From Gorillibacterium timonense (lineage in GTDB: Bacteria; Bacillota; Bacilli; Paenibacillales; NBRC-103111): 64,000 nucleotides of DNA. The notes beneath the pieces were generated by a model. It ran no database searches. It saw only the letters and a list, made by a program, of their open reading frames with translations, and was not told the DNA's origin. The stretch spans positions 653,246 through 717,245 of the forward strand of contig NZ_LN881723.1 of the NCBI RefSeq assembly GCF_001457415.1, written 5' to 3'. Positions 1 to 9,470 of this stretch are shown piece by piece (the first letter of the stretch is position 1; each line of letters begins with the position of its first letter). The position numbers and the translations under genes were made by a program.

Positions 1-549
1 TTCCCGATACAGCCCGACAAGCGGCCGCTTCGAATGGTAAATATTCGTCATGCCATGCACCTGAACCTGGACCTGGAGTGCGCAGTCCTGTTTGAAGGCA
101 ATCAGCTCGTCCAAGCTCAGCTCCCGGGCGGCAAAGACGCGGACCGCTCCTCGCCGACCCCAATAGTTGGCTGTCTCATAATTCGTGGATAGCGTTTCTC
201 CGTGCCAATGCAGCGGAAGGGTAACTCCCGCTTCTCTCATAGCCGGAATGAGCGCCGGATCTCCGAATGCCAACGCATCGGCTCCCGCCGCGGCCACCCG
301 GCGAAGATAATCCGGCAGTTCATCCGCTACCTCATTGGTGAAGAGGGCGTTCGCGATCACATAGAGCTTCGCTCCCCGTTCATGGGCCAGCTTTACTCCT
401 TTTTGGATATCCTCTATGTCAAAGCTTCCCGGCAATCGCATCCCGAACCGTTCTTCTCCAACGGCTACCGCATCCGCGCCTGCACGGAGCACCCGCTCCA
501 GCTCATCCAGATTAGCCGCTGTCGTTATCAGCTCCGGTTTATTCGCCAC
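1..549 (-). CDS. Peptidase U32 family protein (N-terminal part, cut by window edge)
   Basis: Reading from a GTG at 549 gives 183 codons still open at base 1, so the C-terminal part lies outside the window. The protein opens with a TIM-barrel-like segment (NLDELERVLRAGADAVAVG) typical of U32 proteins and ends here in VQVHGMTNIYHSKRPLVG, a region characteristic of the YrrN/YegQ branch. U32 proteins are described as collagenase-like peptidases or as tRNA/RNA-modification partners; the exact role of this one cannot be told. The start was chosen because AAGGGGGAAA lies just upstream. In Bacillus subtilis yrrN/yrrO lie downstream of mltG, which matches the position here, although a terminator separates the two genes. 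Confidence 0.85.
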   Translation of the reverse strand, partial: MANKPELITTAANLDELERVLRAGADAVAVGEERFGMRLPGSFDIEDIQKGVKLAHERGAKLYVIANALFTNEVADELPDYLRRVAAAGADALAFGDPALIPAMREAGVTLPLHWHGETLSTNYETANYWGRRGAVRVFAARELSLDELIAFKQDCALQVQVQVHGMTNIYHSKRPLVGLYRE

Positions 550-628
550 TGGTTTTCCCCCTTATTCGAAAACATATCCTTTCTACTATAACAAATGTCA
601 CACCTTCATGCCAGACTATCGCCAGAAG

Positions 629-662
629 GAAAAAACCGCCTAAGCCGTAAGGCAGGCGGTTG
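629..662 (-). terminator. Intrinsic terminator after mltG
   Basis: On the minus strand AACCGCCT, a short loop region and AGGCGGTT are followed by a T run. It lies between mltG and the U32 gene and should end mltG transcription. Confidence 0.75.
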
Positions 663-764
663 CAGCCGATACGCGATCAACGATACTCGTGTGGATAGGA
701 AGCATCGTCAATCGGAATGAGAAAAAGTGCGGACACCACGTCTTTTCAGTTGACCGCATACCAG

Positions 765-1844
765 TTATTTGCTGGCTTCCTTCTTGCTTGCTTCGATGTT
801 CTTCAAATGCTCCGCATACGTCTTCGCAAAGAGGTGCTCGCGGGAACCGTCCTTCTTCGTCACATAGAAGAGGTACTCGGACGCTTTCGGCTCGAGCGCA
901 GCTTGAATGGAAGCGAGGCCAGGCGATGCGATCGGTCCGGGAGGGAGCCCCTTATTCCGGTACGTATTGTACGGGCTATCGACCTGCAAATCCTTTTCGA
1001 ACAGCCGATCCTTCGTCTCCCCAAGCGCATACTGCACGGTGGCGTCGATTTCGAGCTTCATGTCCGCCTTCAGCCGGTTGTAGATGACACCTGCGATGAG
1101 GGGCCGCTCCGCGGGAACGGCCGCTTCCTTCTCCACTAGGGAAGCGACGGTCAGGAGCTGATGCAGCGTCATTTTCCGCGATTTCAGCTGCTCGTTCAGA
1201 TTCGGAATCGTCGCCAGCTTGTCCGCCGTCTCCTTCGTCATTCGCTCCAGAATCTCCTCCGCCGTGCTTCCCTTCTTCATCTCGTACGTCTCCGGGAAGA
1301 GATACCCTTCCAGGTTATACGCGAGCTGATCTCCCGTTACTTCGGCTCCTGCCGGAAGGTTCTGCGCAAACTTCTGTGCTTGCTTCTCGAGGGAGAGGAA
1401 CTCGTCCGCCTTCACATAGCCCGCCTCGGCAAGCTTATCGGCAATCTGCTTGACGGTGTAGCCCTCCGGGATGGTAAACCGGATCATCTCCGCCTTCACC
1501 GTCTCCCCCGCGTTCAGCTTGGCGATGACTTCGTCAATGGTGGAGCCCGGGGTTACGTCGTAGGTTCCGGCTTGAAACCGGCTGCCCTCTCCTTTGTACT
1601 TGAGATAAGCCGTGAAGATTTCCTTGCTGCGGATGATGCCCTTCTCCTCCAGAATCTCCGCGATTCGAATCGTTCCCGTACCGGACGGAATTTCGATGCG
1701 AACGGGTTCCCCCTTCTTCGTCGGCTGCAGTCCGTTCCACAGATAGAGCGCACCCGCCCCGGCGATCAATAAGAAAAAGAAGAGCAGCGACACAACGATT
1801 CCGGCAATGCGCCGTTTGCGCCGCGGTTTTGGTGAACTGGCCAT
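765..1844 (-). CDS. mltG: Endolytic murein transglycosylase MltG (YceG family)
   Basis: 359 residues. A basic N-terminus (KPRRKRR) is followed by one membrane segment (about residues 13-35), then an extracytoplasmic YceG domain. The catalytic region ASLVEKEAAVPAERP is at about residues 234-248; the Glu of VEKE is the family's catalytic acid. MltG cleaves nascent peptidoglycan glycan strands at the membrane and is thought to set where strands end. Length matches the family. It follows ruvX and two DUF1292 genes, as in Bacillus (yrrK-yrrL), but a hairpin at 1885-1908 suggests it is at least partly transcribed on its own. A ribosome site (GGAGG) precedes the ATG. Confidence 0.96.
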   Translation of the reverse strand: MASSPKPRRKRRIAGIVVSLLFFFLLIAGAGALYLWNGLQPTKKGEPVRIEIPSGTGTIRIAEILEEKGIIRSKEIFTAYLKYKGEGSRFQAGTYDVTPGSTIDEVIAKLNAGETVKAEMIRFTIPEGYTVKQIADKLAEAGYVKADEFLSLEKQAQKFAQNLPAGAEVTGDQLAYNLEGYLFPETYEMKKGSTAEEILERMTKETADKLATIPNLNEQLKSRKMTLHQLLTVASLVEKEAAVPAERPLIAGVIYNRLKADMKLEIDATVQYALGETKDRLFEKDLQVDSPYNTYRNKGLPPGPIASPGLASIQAALEPKASEYLFYVTKKDGSREHLFAKTYAEHLKNIEASKKEASK

Positions 1845-1884
1845 AACATTCCTCCATATGAAGTCTGTAGCGCTAATGCGAAAG

Positions 1885-1908
1885 AAAGAGCGGCAGCAGC
1901 CGCTCTTT
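1885..1908 (-). terminator. Terminator between the DUF1292 pair and mltG
   Basis: Minus strand AAAGAGCGGC, loop TGCT, GCCGCTCTTT, then a CTTTC-type T-rich tail. The 10-bp perfect stem sits between the stop of the second DUF1292 gene and mltG and probably gives partial termination. Confidence 0.65.
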
Positions 1909-1946
1909 CCGCGATTCCTTGATAGCGTTTTCCGAAAGGGGCGTCG

Positions 1947-2255
1947 TTAGTCTTCAAAGGATACCGTCATCTCATCGTAGAGCTCGGCGATATTCTCCCA
2001 TTCCTCATCATCTTCGACACTTTCAAGCTCCAGGCTGCCGTCCGGATTCGATACGATGCGGAACACATCGATTTCGCCCTCCCGGCGCATGGGGTCGTCC
2101 TGAACAATGGCATAAGAGGTGCCGCCTACCGAGAATTCATTCAGCAGAACGTAGATCCTGCCGCGACCCTCGGCATCCTCCAGCTCGATTTCGTCGCCGA
2201 AGGCATCCTTGACCAGACTGATATGCCGAACCTCTTCCACGCGGTATTCGGTCAT
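1947..2255 (-). CDS. DUF1292 family acidic protein, second copy
   Basis: 102 residues from the ATG at 2255, which overlaps the stop of the preceding gene in an ATGA, so the two are translationally coupled; a longer in-frame reading upstream is not needed. The sequence is strongly acidic (EIELEDAEGRGRIYVLLNEFSVGG, then EDDEEWENIAELYDE) and resembles the DUF1292/YrzB family, a small cytoplasmic protein found next to ruvX in Firmicutes. Function is unknown. It shares the ending pattern EEW..I/V.E with its upstream neighbour, so the two look like divergent tandem paralogues. Confidence 0.85.
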   Translation of the reverse strand: MTEYRVEEVRHISLVKDAFGDEIELEDAEGRGRIYVLLNEFSVGGTSYAIVQDDPMRREGEIDVFRIVSNPDGSLELESVEDDEEWENIAELYDEMTVSFED

Positions 2256-2581
2256 CCGTTCTCCTCTTCCTCCAGCTCCGCCATCAGCGTATTGAAGGTT
2301 TCCTCCACGATGTCCCATTCCTCTTCATCGTCGATGGTGAACAGCTTCAGATCATCCCCGTCTTCCTCGTACCGGAAGGCATAGACTTCCTCTGCTTCTT
2401 CGTCGTCGGCCGAATCCACGGGCACGACCATCATGTACTGGCGGTCGGAACCGTCGACCTCGAATTTCATGATGACTTCAAATTCTTCTTCATTGCCGTC
2501 CTCATCCGGAATGTAGATGATTTCCGGTTCATCGGAGCTGTCGCCTGCGGGTACGGCATTTTTCAGGTCGTCGTTTTCCAT
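2252..2581 (-). CDS. DUF1292 family acidic protein, first copy (YrzB-like)
   Basis: 109 residues, very acidic. Contains EIIYIPDEDGNEEEFEVI and AYAFRY-like text followed by DDEEEWDIVEETFN, typical of DUF1292. The ATG at 2581 is preferred because GAGGTG lies seven bases upstream; a GTG at 2593 overlapping the ruvX stop is the alternative. It lies in the ireB-ruvX-DUF1292 cluster that is conserved in Firmicutes. No enzymatic motif is visible and the function is not known. Confidence 0.88.
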   Translation of the reverse strand: MENDDLKNAVPAGDSSDEPEIIYIPDEDGNEEEFEVIMKFEVDGSDRQYMMVVPVDSADDEEAEEVYAFRYEEDGDDLKLFTIDDEEEWDIVEETFNTLMAELEEEENG

Positions 2582-2589
2582 CGTGAACG

Positions 2590-3006
2590 TCACCTCTTCG
2601 TCTTGGAATCGAGAAAGCCTTGCAGGATCAGCTGGGCAGCCATCTTGTCGATGACGCCTTTACGCTTTTTGCGGCTTACATCCGCTTCTATTAATGTACG
2701 CTGTGCAGCCACAGTAGTCAATCGTTCATCCCACAGTTGGACCGGAAGGCCGAACCATTCTCGCAGTCGATCGGCAAATTCCCGGCTCGCTTCGCCTCGG
2801 GGGCCGATCGTTCCGTTCATGTTCTTCGGCATACCGACAACGATCTCGTCCATGCCGTACTCCCGAATCAGCTGCGCGAGCCTTTCCCGATCATCCTCCA
2901 GGCCCTTCCTGCGGATGACTTCGACTCCTTGGGCCGTCCAGCCAAGCTCGTCGCTAATCGCAACACCAATGGTCTTATCCCCATAATCCAAACCCATTAT
3001 TCTCAC
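2590..3006 (-). CDS. ruvX: Holliday junction resolvase-like protein RuvX (YqgF)
   Basis: 138 residues with an RNase H-like fold: [11 protein letters not shown] at the N-terminus (first catalytic Asp), [13 protein letters not shown] in the middle, [12 protein letters not shown] (acidic residue) and [14 protein letters not shown] at the end (last Asp). The family is annotated as a putative pre-16S rRNA nuclease or junction resolvase. Start is a GTG with AGGAGA upstream. It is six bases downstream of ireB and adjoins the DUF1292 pair, so the four genes form one operon. Confidence 0.96.
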   Translation of the reverse strand: MRIMGLDYGDKTIGVAISDELGWTAQGVEVIRRKGLEDDRERLAQLIREYGMDEIVVGMPKNMNGTIGPRGEASREFADRLREWFGLPVQLWDERLTTVAAQRTLIEADVSRKKRKGVIDKMAAQLILQGFLDSKTKR

Positions 3007-3012
3007 GTCGGT

Positions 3013-3273
3013 TTATTTCTCCTGTTTCAGGTAAGAGCGGACCAGCTCTTCGATGAGCTCGTCTCTCTCCCTTTTGCGAATCAAACTACGGGCGTTGTTG
3101 TGCCGCGGGATGTAAGCGGGGTCACCAGACAGCAAGTACCCGACAATCTGATTGATCGGATTGTAGCCTTTCTCTTGGAGAGCCTCATATACGGACAGCA
3201 GCACTTCCCGGGGAGAGGTTTCGACTGCATCCGCCTTCACATCGAATTTCATTGTCTTATCCATAGAGCTCAT
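3013..3273 (-). CDS. ireB: IreB family regulatory phosphoprotein (DUF965)
   Basis: 86 residues starting [11 protein letters not shown], the hallmark N-terminus of IreB/YrzL; the Thr in DKT is the position phosphorylated by PASTA kinases in enterococci. The ATG at 3273 has GGGAGGT seven bases upstream, so a longer in-frame start is rejected. The body ([30 protein letters not shown], then [18 protein letters not shown]) matches the family end to end. It is a small cytoplasmic regulator, first gene of the ruvX operon. Confidence 0.95.
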   Translation of the reverse strand: MSSMDKTMKFDVKADAVETSPREVLLSVYEALQEKGYNPINQIVGYLLSGDPAYIPRHNNARSLIRKRERDELIEELVRSYLKQEK

Positions 3274-3423
3274 CACCGGCACCTCCCGGAGAATTTGATA
3301 ATCGGTTAGACAAAGGAAAGATCCTTACGACTATATTAAAGCATATATTCTCGTTATATCCATAAAAAACTACCCTCAACAGCGCAAAAAGGCACAATTT
3401 TATGGAAATCGGTCCCTTTTTCC

Positions 3424-3462
3424 GAAAAACAGGGGCCGGCGGAGTGAAACTCCTCCGCCGGC
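3424..3462 (-). terminator. Intrinsic terminator of alaS
   Basis: Minus strand GCCGGCGGA, a ten-base loop, TCCGCCGGC, then CCCTGTTTTT. It begins about 20 bases past the alaS stop. Confidence 0.85.
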
Positions 3463-3482
3463 TGATCAACGCTGCCTTGCGC

Positions 3483-6122
3483 TTATTTTTGAACCGTCGC
3501 TTGGGCTGCAATCGTCTCTTCGGCTTTGCGAAGAGCATCCGCAAGCTTCGAAGCGTCCTTGCCTCCGGCTTGCGCCATATCCGGGCGACCGCCTCCGCCT
3601 CCGCCGCAGACAGCTGCCGCTTCCTTGACGATTTTGCCGGCATGGAAGCCCTTCTCCGTAAGGTCCGCCGTCACGAGTGCGACAAGGTTCACCTTGTCTG
3701 CGCTGCCTGCCCCGAGCACCAGGATGCCGGAGGCGAGCTTCGCCTTGAGCTGGTCGGCTAGCGTCCGGAGCGCATCCATGTCGGGTGCGTCAACCCGCGC
3801 GGCCAGCACCGGAATCCCGGCGATCTCCTTGACCTGATCCGTCAGCGACCCGGCTTCGGCGCTCATCAGCTTGCCTTTCAAGGATTCGTTCTCGCGGTTC
3901 AGCTCGCGAATTTGGCCTTGCAGCCCTTCGATGCGCTTCGGAACATCCAGCACGTTCGCCTTCAGCAGCCCGGCGGCCTGCTCCAGCAGGCTCAGCTGAT
4001 CCTCCATGTAGCGGTAGGCATGACGGCCGGTTACCGCTTCGATCCGGCGAACGCCGGAGCCGATGCCGCCTTCGCTGACGATCTTGAACAGACCGATCTC
4101 AGCGGTCGACACCACATGGCAGCCGCCGCACAGCTCCAGGCTGTAATCGCCGATGCGGACGACACGGACGACGTCGCCGTATTTTTCACCGAACAGGGCC
4201 ATGGCTCCCATTGCCTTCGCTTCCTCGATGGCTTTCTGGGAGATGTCGAGCGCCGTGTTCTGCCAAACCTGGCGGTTCACGCGCTCTTCAATGTCCTTCA
4301 GCTCTTCGGCGGTCAGGCTGCCGAAGTGCGAGAAGTCAAAGCGCAGCCGTTCCGGTGCGACCAGAGAACCGGCTTGGTTGACATGATCGCCAAGCACTTC
4401 CTTCAAGGCCTTGTGCAGCAGGTGAGTCGCGGTATGATTCTTCACGATGTCCTCGCGGCTCGTGCGGTCAAGCTCAGCCGCAACCTTATCGCCTGCGCGA
4501 AGCATTCCGCTCAAGACCTTCACGGTCATGACATGCTGGCCGTGGGGCGCCTTGGACACGTCTGTGACCTCTGCCTTGACCGAATCGTTCTGAATCGTTC
4601 CGCGGTCGCTCACTTGGCCTCCGCTTTCGGCGTAGAACGGCGTCTTGTCCAGAATGACGGCGCATTCTTCGCCGGCCGGCACCCGGTCGACTAGCTCGCC
4701 CTTCCAAACGATCGCTTGCACCTCCGACTGGGTGCTCCATTCCCCATAGCCGACGAATTCGGATTTCTTCGTATAATCGGCAAGCGGGCCGCCTTGAACC
4801 TTCATGCTCTCCGTTTCTTGACGGGCGGAACGGGCGCGTTCGCGCTGCTCGGCCATCGCTTGGTCGAAGCCCTCGCGGTCGACGGTCAGCCCGTGCTCCT
4901 GGGCAAAATCCTCCGTCAGGTCGAACGGGAAGCCGTAAGTGTCGTACAGCTTAAAGGCTTCCTGACCGGAGATAGCGCTCAGGCCATCCTTCTTCGCTTG
5001 CTCGGCCAGGCTCGTGAGCAGCACGAGGCCGTCGCTGAGCGTTTCGTGGAAGCGTTCCTCTTCGCCGCGGATCACCTTCGCGATGAATTCCTGTTTGTCC
5101 ACGACCTCGGAGTAGTAAACGCCCATGATCTCGGCAACCTTGCCGGTCAATTGATACAGGAACGGCCGGTCCAGCCCGATGGTCTTGCCGTAGCGAACGG
5201 CGCGGCGCAGTAGACGACGGATGATATAGCCGCGTCCCTCGTTGGACGGCAGCACGCCATCTCCGACGGCAAAGGATACGGAGCGGATGTGGTCAGCAAT
5301 GACCTTGAGCGCGACATCCGTCTTCTCCGATTCCTTGTAGCGGACGCCGGCCAGGCGGCAGGTTTCCTCGATGATCGGCAGGAACAGGTCGGTGTCGAAG
5401 TTGGAATCCACATCCTGAAGGACGGATGCGAAGCGTTCCAGCCCTGCACCGGTATCAATATTCTTGTTTGGCAGCGGTGTGTAGCTGCCGTCTTTGTTGT
5501 GATTGAACTGCGAGAAGACGAGGTTCCACACTTCGAGGAAGCGTTCGTTCTCTCCTCCCGGCCAGCATTCCGGATCATTCAAGTCGCCGTACTTGTCGCC
5601 GCGGTCATAGAAGATCTCGGTGCAAGGACCGCATGGGCCTTCTCCGATATCCCAGAAGTTGTCGTCTTCCAGCTTGTAGATGCGTTCCGCCGGAATGCCG
5701 ATCTTCTTGTTCCACTCCTCGTAAGCTTCTTCGTCTTCCTTATAGACGGTGACGGAGATCCGATTCGGGTCAAGGCCGAGCCATTTCGGACTCGTCAGGA
5801 ATTCCCATGCCCAATTGATCGCCTCCAGCTTGAAGTAGTCGCCGATGGAGAAGTTGCCGAGCATTTCGAAGAACGTATGGTGGCGGCGGGTTTTGCCGAC
5901 GTTCTCGATGTCGTTGGTGCGGATGCACTTTTGGGCGTTCGCGATACGCGGGTTCTCCGGCTTGACGCGGCCGTCGAAGTACGGCTTAAGCGGCGCCATG
6001 CCTGCGTTGATCCACAGAAGCGACGGATCGTTATGCGGCACGAGCGGTGCGCTCGGCTCGATCTTGTGGCCCTTCTCGGCGAAAAAGTCTACCCATTTTT
6101 GACGAATGACGCTGGCTTTCAT
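3483..6122 (-). CDS. alaS: Alanyl-tRNA synthetase
   Basis: 879 residues, the usual bacterial length. Class II catalytic core at the N-terminus ([12 protein letters not shown], then [19 protein letters not shown] and [12 protein letters not shown]), tRNA-binding region, editing domain with [11 protein letters not shown] and CGGCHV, and the C-Ala domain with the glycine-rich [16 protein letters not shown]. It charges tRNA-Ala in the cytoplasm and clears mischarged Ser/Gly. The ATG at 6122 follows AAGGAGGAAC. Expression is controlled by a T-box leader with its own sigma-A promoter; the gene ends in a strong terminator, so it is effectively monocistronic. Confidence 0.99.
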   Translation of the reverse strand: MKASVIRQKWVDFFAEKGHKIEPSAPLVPHNDPSLLWINAGMAPLKPYFDGRVKPENPRIANAQKCIRTNDIENVGKTRRHHTFFEMLGNFSIGDYFKLEAINWAWEFLTSPKWLGLDPNRISVTVYKEDEEAYEEWNKKIGIPAERIYKLEDDNFWDIGEGPCGPCTEIFYDRGDKYGDLNDPECWPGGENERFLEVWNLVFSQFNHNKDGSYTPLPNKNIDTGAGLERFASVLQDVDSNFDTDLFLPIIEETCRLAGVRYKESEKTDVALKVIADHIRSVSFAVGDGVLPSNEGRGYIIRRLLRRAVRYGKTIGLDRPFLYQLTGKVAEIMGVYYSEVVDKQEFIAKVIRGEEERFHETLSDGLVLLTSLAEQAKKDGLSAISGQEAFKLYDTYGFPFDLTEDFAQEHGLTVDREGFDQAMAEQRERARSARQETESMKVQGGPLADYTKKSEFVGYGEWSTQSEVQAIVWKGELVDRVPAGEECAVILDKTPFYAESGGQVSDRGTIQNDSVKAEVTDVSKAPHGQHVMTVKVLSGMLRAGDKVAAELDRTSREDIVKNHTATHLLHKALKEVLGDHVNQAGSLVAPERLRFDFSHFGSLTAEELKDIEERVNRQVWQNTALDISQKAIEEAKAMGAMALFGEKYGDVVRVVRIGDYSLELCGGCHVVSTAEIGLFKIVSEGGIGSGVRRIEAVTGRHAYRYMEDQLSLLEQAAGLLKANVLDVPKRIEGLQGQIRELNRENESLKGKLMSAEAGSLTDQVKEIAGIPVLAARVDAPDMDALRTLADQLKAKLASGILVLGAGSADKVNLVALVTADLTEKGFHAGKIVKEAAAVCGGGGGGRPDMAQAGGKDASKLADALRKAEETIAAQATVQK

Positions 6123-6164
6123 GTGAAATCGTTCCTCCTTAGGAATTCGAAATGCTCGACTAAA

Positions 6165-6494
6165 ACAGAAAACGCCCCTGCTAGTTAGCAGGGACGAGTT
6201 AATCGCGGTACCACCCTGGTTACCGGTTCATCGGCCGTCACCCTTCGGTGCGACGTCAGTCCGGTCTCCTTATGAGGACGTTAACGGGTCCACCCGGTGA
6301 AGGGAATTCACACTCCAAAACTGGCGCGGGCATTCTTCGCCGAAAAGCCTTTTCAGCCGGCCGGACGAACTTGCAGCTCCTCCTTCACTTCCTGGGAGGA
6401 CAACCGCTATCCGTATTCCGGGCCGAGGCTTTCTCTCTGCCGGACGGGCAATGACCACATGGGTTTCATCTGCGATTTCAGGTATGGCATGAAT
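6165..6494 (-). promoter_or_regulatory. T-box riboswitch leader of alaS
   Basis: On the minus strand the conserved antiterminator T-box AGGGTGGTACCGCG lies at 6204-6217, followed by a terminator hairpin CCCTGCT..TAGCAGGG with GCGTTTTCTGTTTT (about 6165-6193). The upstream 280 bases have the AGAGAG element and a stem-I-like end (TTTTGGAG). A GCC triplet (Ala) at 6329-6331, after GAAGAAT, is a plausible specifier codon. Uncharged tRNA-Ala should favour antitermination and alaS expression. Confidence 0.93.
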
Positions 6495-6500
6495 GATAAA

Positions 6501-6529
6501 ATTATAGCGGTCCGCCGGATAAATGTCAA
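6501..6529 (-). promoter_or_regulatory. Sigma-A promoter of the alaS T-box transcript
   Basis: Consensus TTGACA (6524-6529) and consensus TATAAT (6501-6506) with a 17-base spacer. The -35 box is only about ten bases past the stop of the SGNH hydrolase gene. Confidence 0.93.
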
Positions 6530-6538
6530 TCTTAGGGA

Positions 6539-7285
6539 TCACGCCGGTTCCAGACCCGAGCCATCCTTCAGCAGGAAGGAGTAGCGGCTGCCCACATATT
6601 CCAGTACCTTGTCGGCAATGATGCGATGTCCTTCTTCATTCGGATGAATGCCGTCCACGCACAGGTATTTGCTGTAATCCGGATCCTGCAGGAACGCTCC
6701 GCGAATATCGATCCACTTGGTCCGAGTCTCCTCAGCGACTTTGATGACCATGGAGTTGTACCGCTCCTGCCACCAGTAGATCTTCGTTACGCTTCCGAGC
6801 CATTCCATGATATTCTTCTCCGCCAGCGGGTTGTTGTTGCTAACCCACTTGAAATAGCGCTCGGCATTGAGCGGCGGGAGGGTCATGAGGACCGGAATGA
6901 TTTTGTTGCTCTTCAGATAGCTGATCGTTTCCTTCAGCATCTGTTCGAAGAGATGGAAGTCCGTCTTCGGGCTGTGATCCCGTCCGGGGTCATCCGCAAT
7001 TTCACTCCAATTGAAATCGCAGTCGTTGCCTCCGTATTCGATCAGTACAATATCCGGATTCTCGCTCTGTACATCGGATTTGAGGCGTCCAGCTCCCTTG
7101 ATCAGGGTATTGCCGAACCGGGCCGTATTGCGCACCATGCCCTTCAGCTTGTTCTGAAGAATCGAGACGTAATTGTTCTCGAGCACTCGGTACTTGCCCT
7201 TGATGTCGTCGTAAATGACTCCCTTGGAGATGGAATCCCCTGTTACGATGAATTTATAGGAACTGTCTTTGACGGATTGGCCCAT
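6539..7285 (-). CDS. SGNH/GDSL-type hydrolase
   Basis: 248 residues from an ATG with GAAGGAGA upstream. SGNH blocks are visible: block I FIVTGDSIS (about residues 12-20, nucleophile Ser), block II around RFGNTLIKGAG, block III IEYGGNDCDF with the oxyanion Asn, and block V CVDGIHPNEEGH with the catalytic Asp and His. There is no signal peptide, so it is likely cytoplasmic. The family covers esterases, lipases and acylhydrolases; the substrate is unknown. It sits between the feo operon and alaS in the same direction and ends just before the alaS promoter. Confidence 0.92.
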   Translation of the reverse strand: MGQSVKDSSYKFIVTGDSISKGVIYDDIKGKYRVLENNYVSILQNKLKGMVRNTARFGNTLIKGAGRLKSDVQSENPDIVLIEYGGNDCDFNWSEIADDPGRDHSPKTDFHLFEQMLKETISYLKSNKIIPVLMTLPPLNAERYFKWVSNNNPLAEKNIMEWLGSVTKIYWWQERYNSMVIKVAEETRTKWIDIRGAFLQDPDYSKYLCVDGIHPNEEGHRIIADKVLEYVGSRYSFLLKDGSGLEPA

Positions 7286-7366
7286 AACCGGTCTCCTTCC
7301 TCTCCGAGAGAAAATTCTCCACTCTTTATTATACGGATCATTACGGCAGACAGTCAATTGCCGAAA

Positions 7367-8767
7367 TCACACCCATCCAAAAAGTCTAGCGGCCTGAGCC
7401 ACCAGGAAGGTGACCACTACGGCGATCCCGGTCGGAATGAGAGCGGACAAGGTGGTCCATTTCGCGCTCTTGGTCTCCTTGTAGATGTTGAACAGCGTCG
7501 TCCCACAAGGATAATGCAGGAGGGAAAACAGCATCATGTTGAGCGCGGTCAGCCACGTCCAGCCATGCGCGACGAAGATCTCCTTGATTCCGGACAGCCC
7601 GTCGACATCGACCATCGCACTTGAGGACAGGTACCCCATGAGCAGGATCGGCAGCACAATTTCATTGGCCGGCAGACCGAGAATAAACGCCATGAGGATG
7701 TAGCCGTCCAGTCCGATCAGATGAGCGAACGGATCGAAAAAAGCCGCCATGTGATCGAGAACACTGGTCCCGCCTACCATCACGTTGCCGAGAATCCAGG
7801 TCAGAACGCCCGCAGGGGCCGCTACGATGACAGCGCGCTTCAGTACCGCCCAGGACTTGTCGCGGGAGGAGAGCAGGATCGTCTTCAGAATCTGCGGTCT
7901 CCGGTAAGGCGGAAGCTCCAGGGTATAGTGGGTCGGGATGCCTTTCAGTGCCGTCCGAGAGAGTGTCCAGGATACGCCAAGCGTCACGGCAATGCCCAGG
8001 AGAACCATCCCCATGACTACGGCTGCCGTCAGAAGACTGGCTCCTCCCCCAGAGGCTCCGGCCGCCATGAAGAGCGAGGCGAGCAGGATCAGGGTAGGCC
8101 AGCGCCCGTTGCAGGGCACGAAGTTGTTGGTCAGGATGGCGAGAATCCGTTCGCGGGGAGATTCGATAATCCGTGTCGACATGATGGCCGCCGCATTGCA
8201 GCCGAAGCCCATCGACATCGTCAGCGCCTGCTTGCCATGCCCCCCTGATTTCTTGAACAGCCGGTCCATGTTGAACGCCACGCGCGGGAGATACCCGAAG
8301 TTCTCCAATAAGGCGAAGACGGGAAAAAAGATCGCCATCGGCGGCAGCATGACGCTGACCACCCAGGAGGTTCCCCGGTAAAAGCCGAGCACCAGTATCC
8401 CATGCAGCCAATCGGGAGCATGAAGTGCCTGAAAGCCGGAGGTGATGTAGCCTTCCAGCCATCCGAACCCGTCCGCGATCAGAGCGGAGGGAACATTGGC
8501 GCCTGCGATCGTAATCCAGAAGACGATCCCGAGCATGACGAACATGATCGGATAACCCCATATAGGCGACGTAACGATTCGGTCAAGCCGGTAAGTCTCG
8601 GAGAGCTTGCTGCGGTCGCGGACGGTAACCGCTCCCTCACAGATGGCATTCGCATCGGCATAGATATCCCCGACGAGCCGGTCCCGAAACGGCTCCTGTC
8701 CTTCCGGAACGGCTTCTTTCGCGAAATCCTTCAACTGCTCCATCTTAATGGCAGACGGATTCGGCAT
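7367..8767 (-). CDS. feoB: Split FeoB, membrane (permease) half
   Basis: 466 residues. Contains the FeoB membrane core: two Gate-type regions (LGFYRGTSWVVSVMLPPMAIFFPVFALLENFGYLPRVAFNMDR; and GLPANEIVLPILLMGY), a conserved Cys in MGFGCNAAAIMSTR, and many membrane segments, but no GTPase domain. It begins with its own ATG, preceded by GGGGAGGTG, inside the last 23 bases of the GTPase gene in another frame, so the two are coupled. Together they would form a ferrous iron importer in the cytoplasmic membrane. A split FeoB is known from some Firmicutes; because each half has its own start signals, I favour a genuine split over a sequencing frameshift. Confidence 0.93.
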   Translation of the reverse strand: MPNPSAIKMEQLKDFAKEAVPEGQEPFRDRLVGDIYADANAICEGAVTVRDRSKLSETYRLDRIVTSPIWGYPIMFVMLGIVFWITIAGANVPSALIADGFGWLEGYITSGFQALHAPDWLHGILVLGFYRGTSWVVSVMLPPMAIFFPVFALLENFGYLPRVAFNMDRLFKKSGGHGKQALTMSMGFGCNAAAIMSTRIIESPRERILAILTNNFVPCNGRWPTLILLASLFMAAGASGGGASLLTAAVVMGMVLLGIAVTLGVSWTLSRTALKGIPTHYTLELPPYRRPQILKTILLSSRDKSWAVLKRAVIVAAPAGVLTWILGNVMVGGTSVLDHMAAFFDPFAHLIGLDGYILMAFILGLPANEIVLPILLMGYLSSSAMVDVDGLSGIKEIFVAHGWTWLTALNMMLFSLLHYPCGTTLFNIYKETKSAKWTTLSALIPTGIAVVVTFLVAQAARLFGWV

Positions 8768-9470
8768 GGGTCAGCACCTCCCCGGAACGTTTCCTTTCGG
8801 GCTTTTCCCGAACGAGGGTATCCAACAGGCCGTGATCCCCGTCTAGAATCCGCAGAGCGAGCCAACGAGCCGGATATTCGTCTCCAAGCAGTTCTCTCAC
8901 CTTCGGCACGAGCTTTTCGATGGCTTTCTCGATTTCTGCGCTATAGGAGACCTGGCGCGGCACAGGAACGATTCGGCCGGATGCGACCCCCTCCACCTTA
9001 TGCAGCAGCTCGTTCAGCCCCTTCTTCTTCCGAGCCGATATCCCGGCTACCGGTATTCCGAGCCGGCCCTCCAGCTTGCCGATATCGACGGTGATGCCGA
9101 GCTTCTCCGCTTCGTCTAGGAGGTTGACTGCGAGCACCACCCGATTTGTCATCTCCATCACCTGCAGAGCGAGGTTCATATGCCGTTCCAGAGAGGTGGC
9201 GTCCGCGACCACGATGGTAGCGTCCGGCTTTTCCAGGATGATCGAGTCGCGCGCCACCTCTTCATCTGTTGAATTGGAGAACAGCGAATAGGTTCCCGGC
9301 AGATCCACCAAGCGAAACTCCGAATCCCCGAAGGTGAAGGTTCCTTCTGCTCGGACGACGGTTTTCCCGGCCCAGTTCCCGGTATGTTGCCTCATGCCGG
9401 TAAGCGCATTGAACAGCGTGCTCTTGCCGGTATTCGGATTGCCGGCGAGCGCGATCAAGTAACGGTTCAT
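8745..9470 (-). CDS. feoB: Split FeoB, N-terminal GTPase half
   Basis: 241 residues with a complete G domain: G1 GNPNTGKST (residues 10-18), G2 region around HTGNWAGKTV, G3 DLPGTYS, G4 NLLDEAEKLGI and a G5-like GISARKKKGL. This is the regulatory GTPase of the ferrous iron transporter, followed by a short helical domain that acts as the GDI-like segment in whole FeoB. Start ATG overlaps the feoA stop in ATGA with GGGGGGAG upstream. The protein ends where a full FeoB would enter the membrane part. Confidence 0.94.
   Translation of the reverse strand: MNRYLIALAGNPNTGKSTLFNALTGMRQHTGNWAGKTVVRAEGTFTFGDSEFRLVDLPGTYSLFSNSTDEEVARDSIILEKPDATIVVADATSLERHMNLALQVMEMTNRVVLAVNLLDEAEKLGITVDIGKLEGRLGIPVAGISARKKKGLNELLHKVEGVASGRIVPVPRQVSYSAEIEKAIEKLVPKVRELLGDEYPARWLALRILDGDHGLLDTLVREKPERKRSGEVLTHAESVCH

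Noticed and set aside
8745..8767. FeoB break as a simple sequencing frameshift
   Set aside because: The second ORF has its own ATG and a strong ribosome site, so a true split is more likely; this could still be checked by resequencing.
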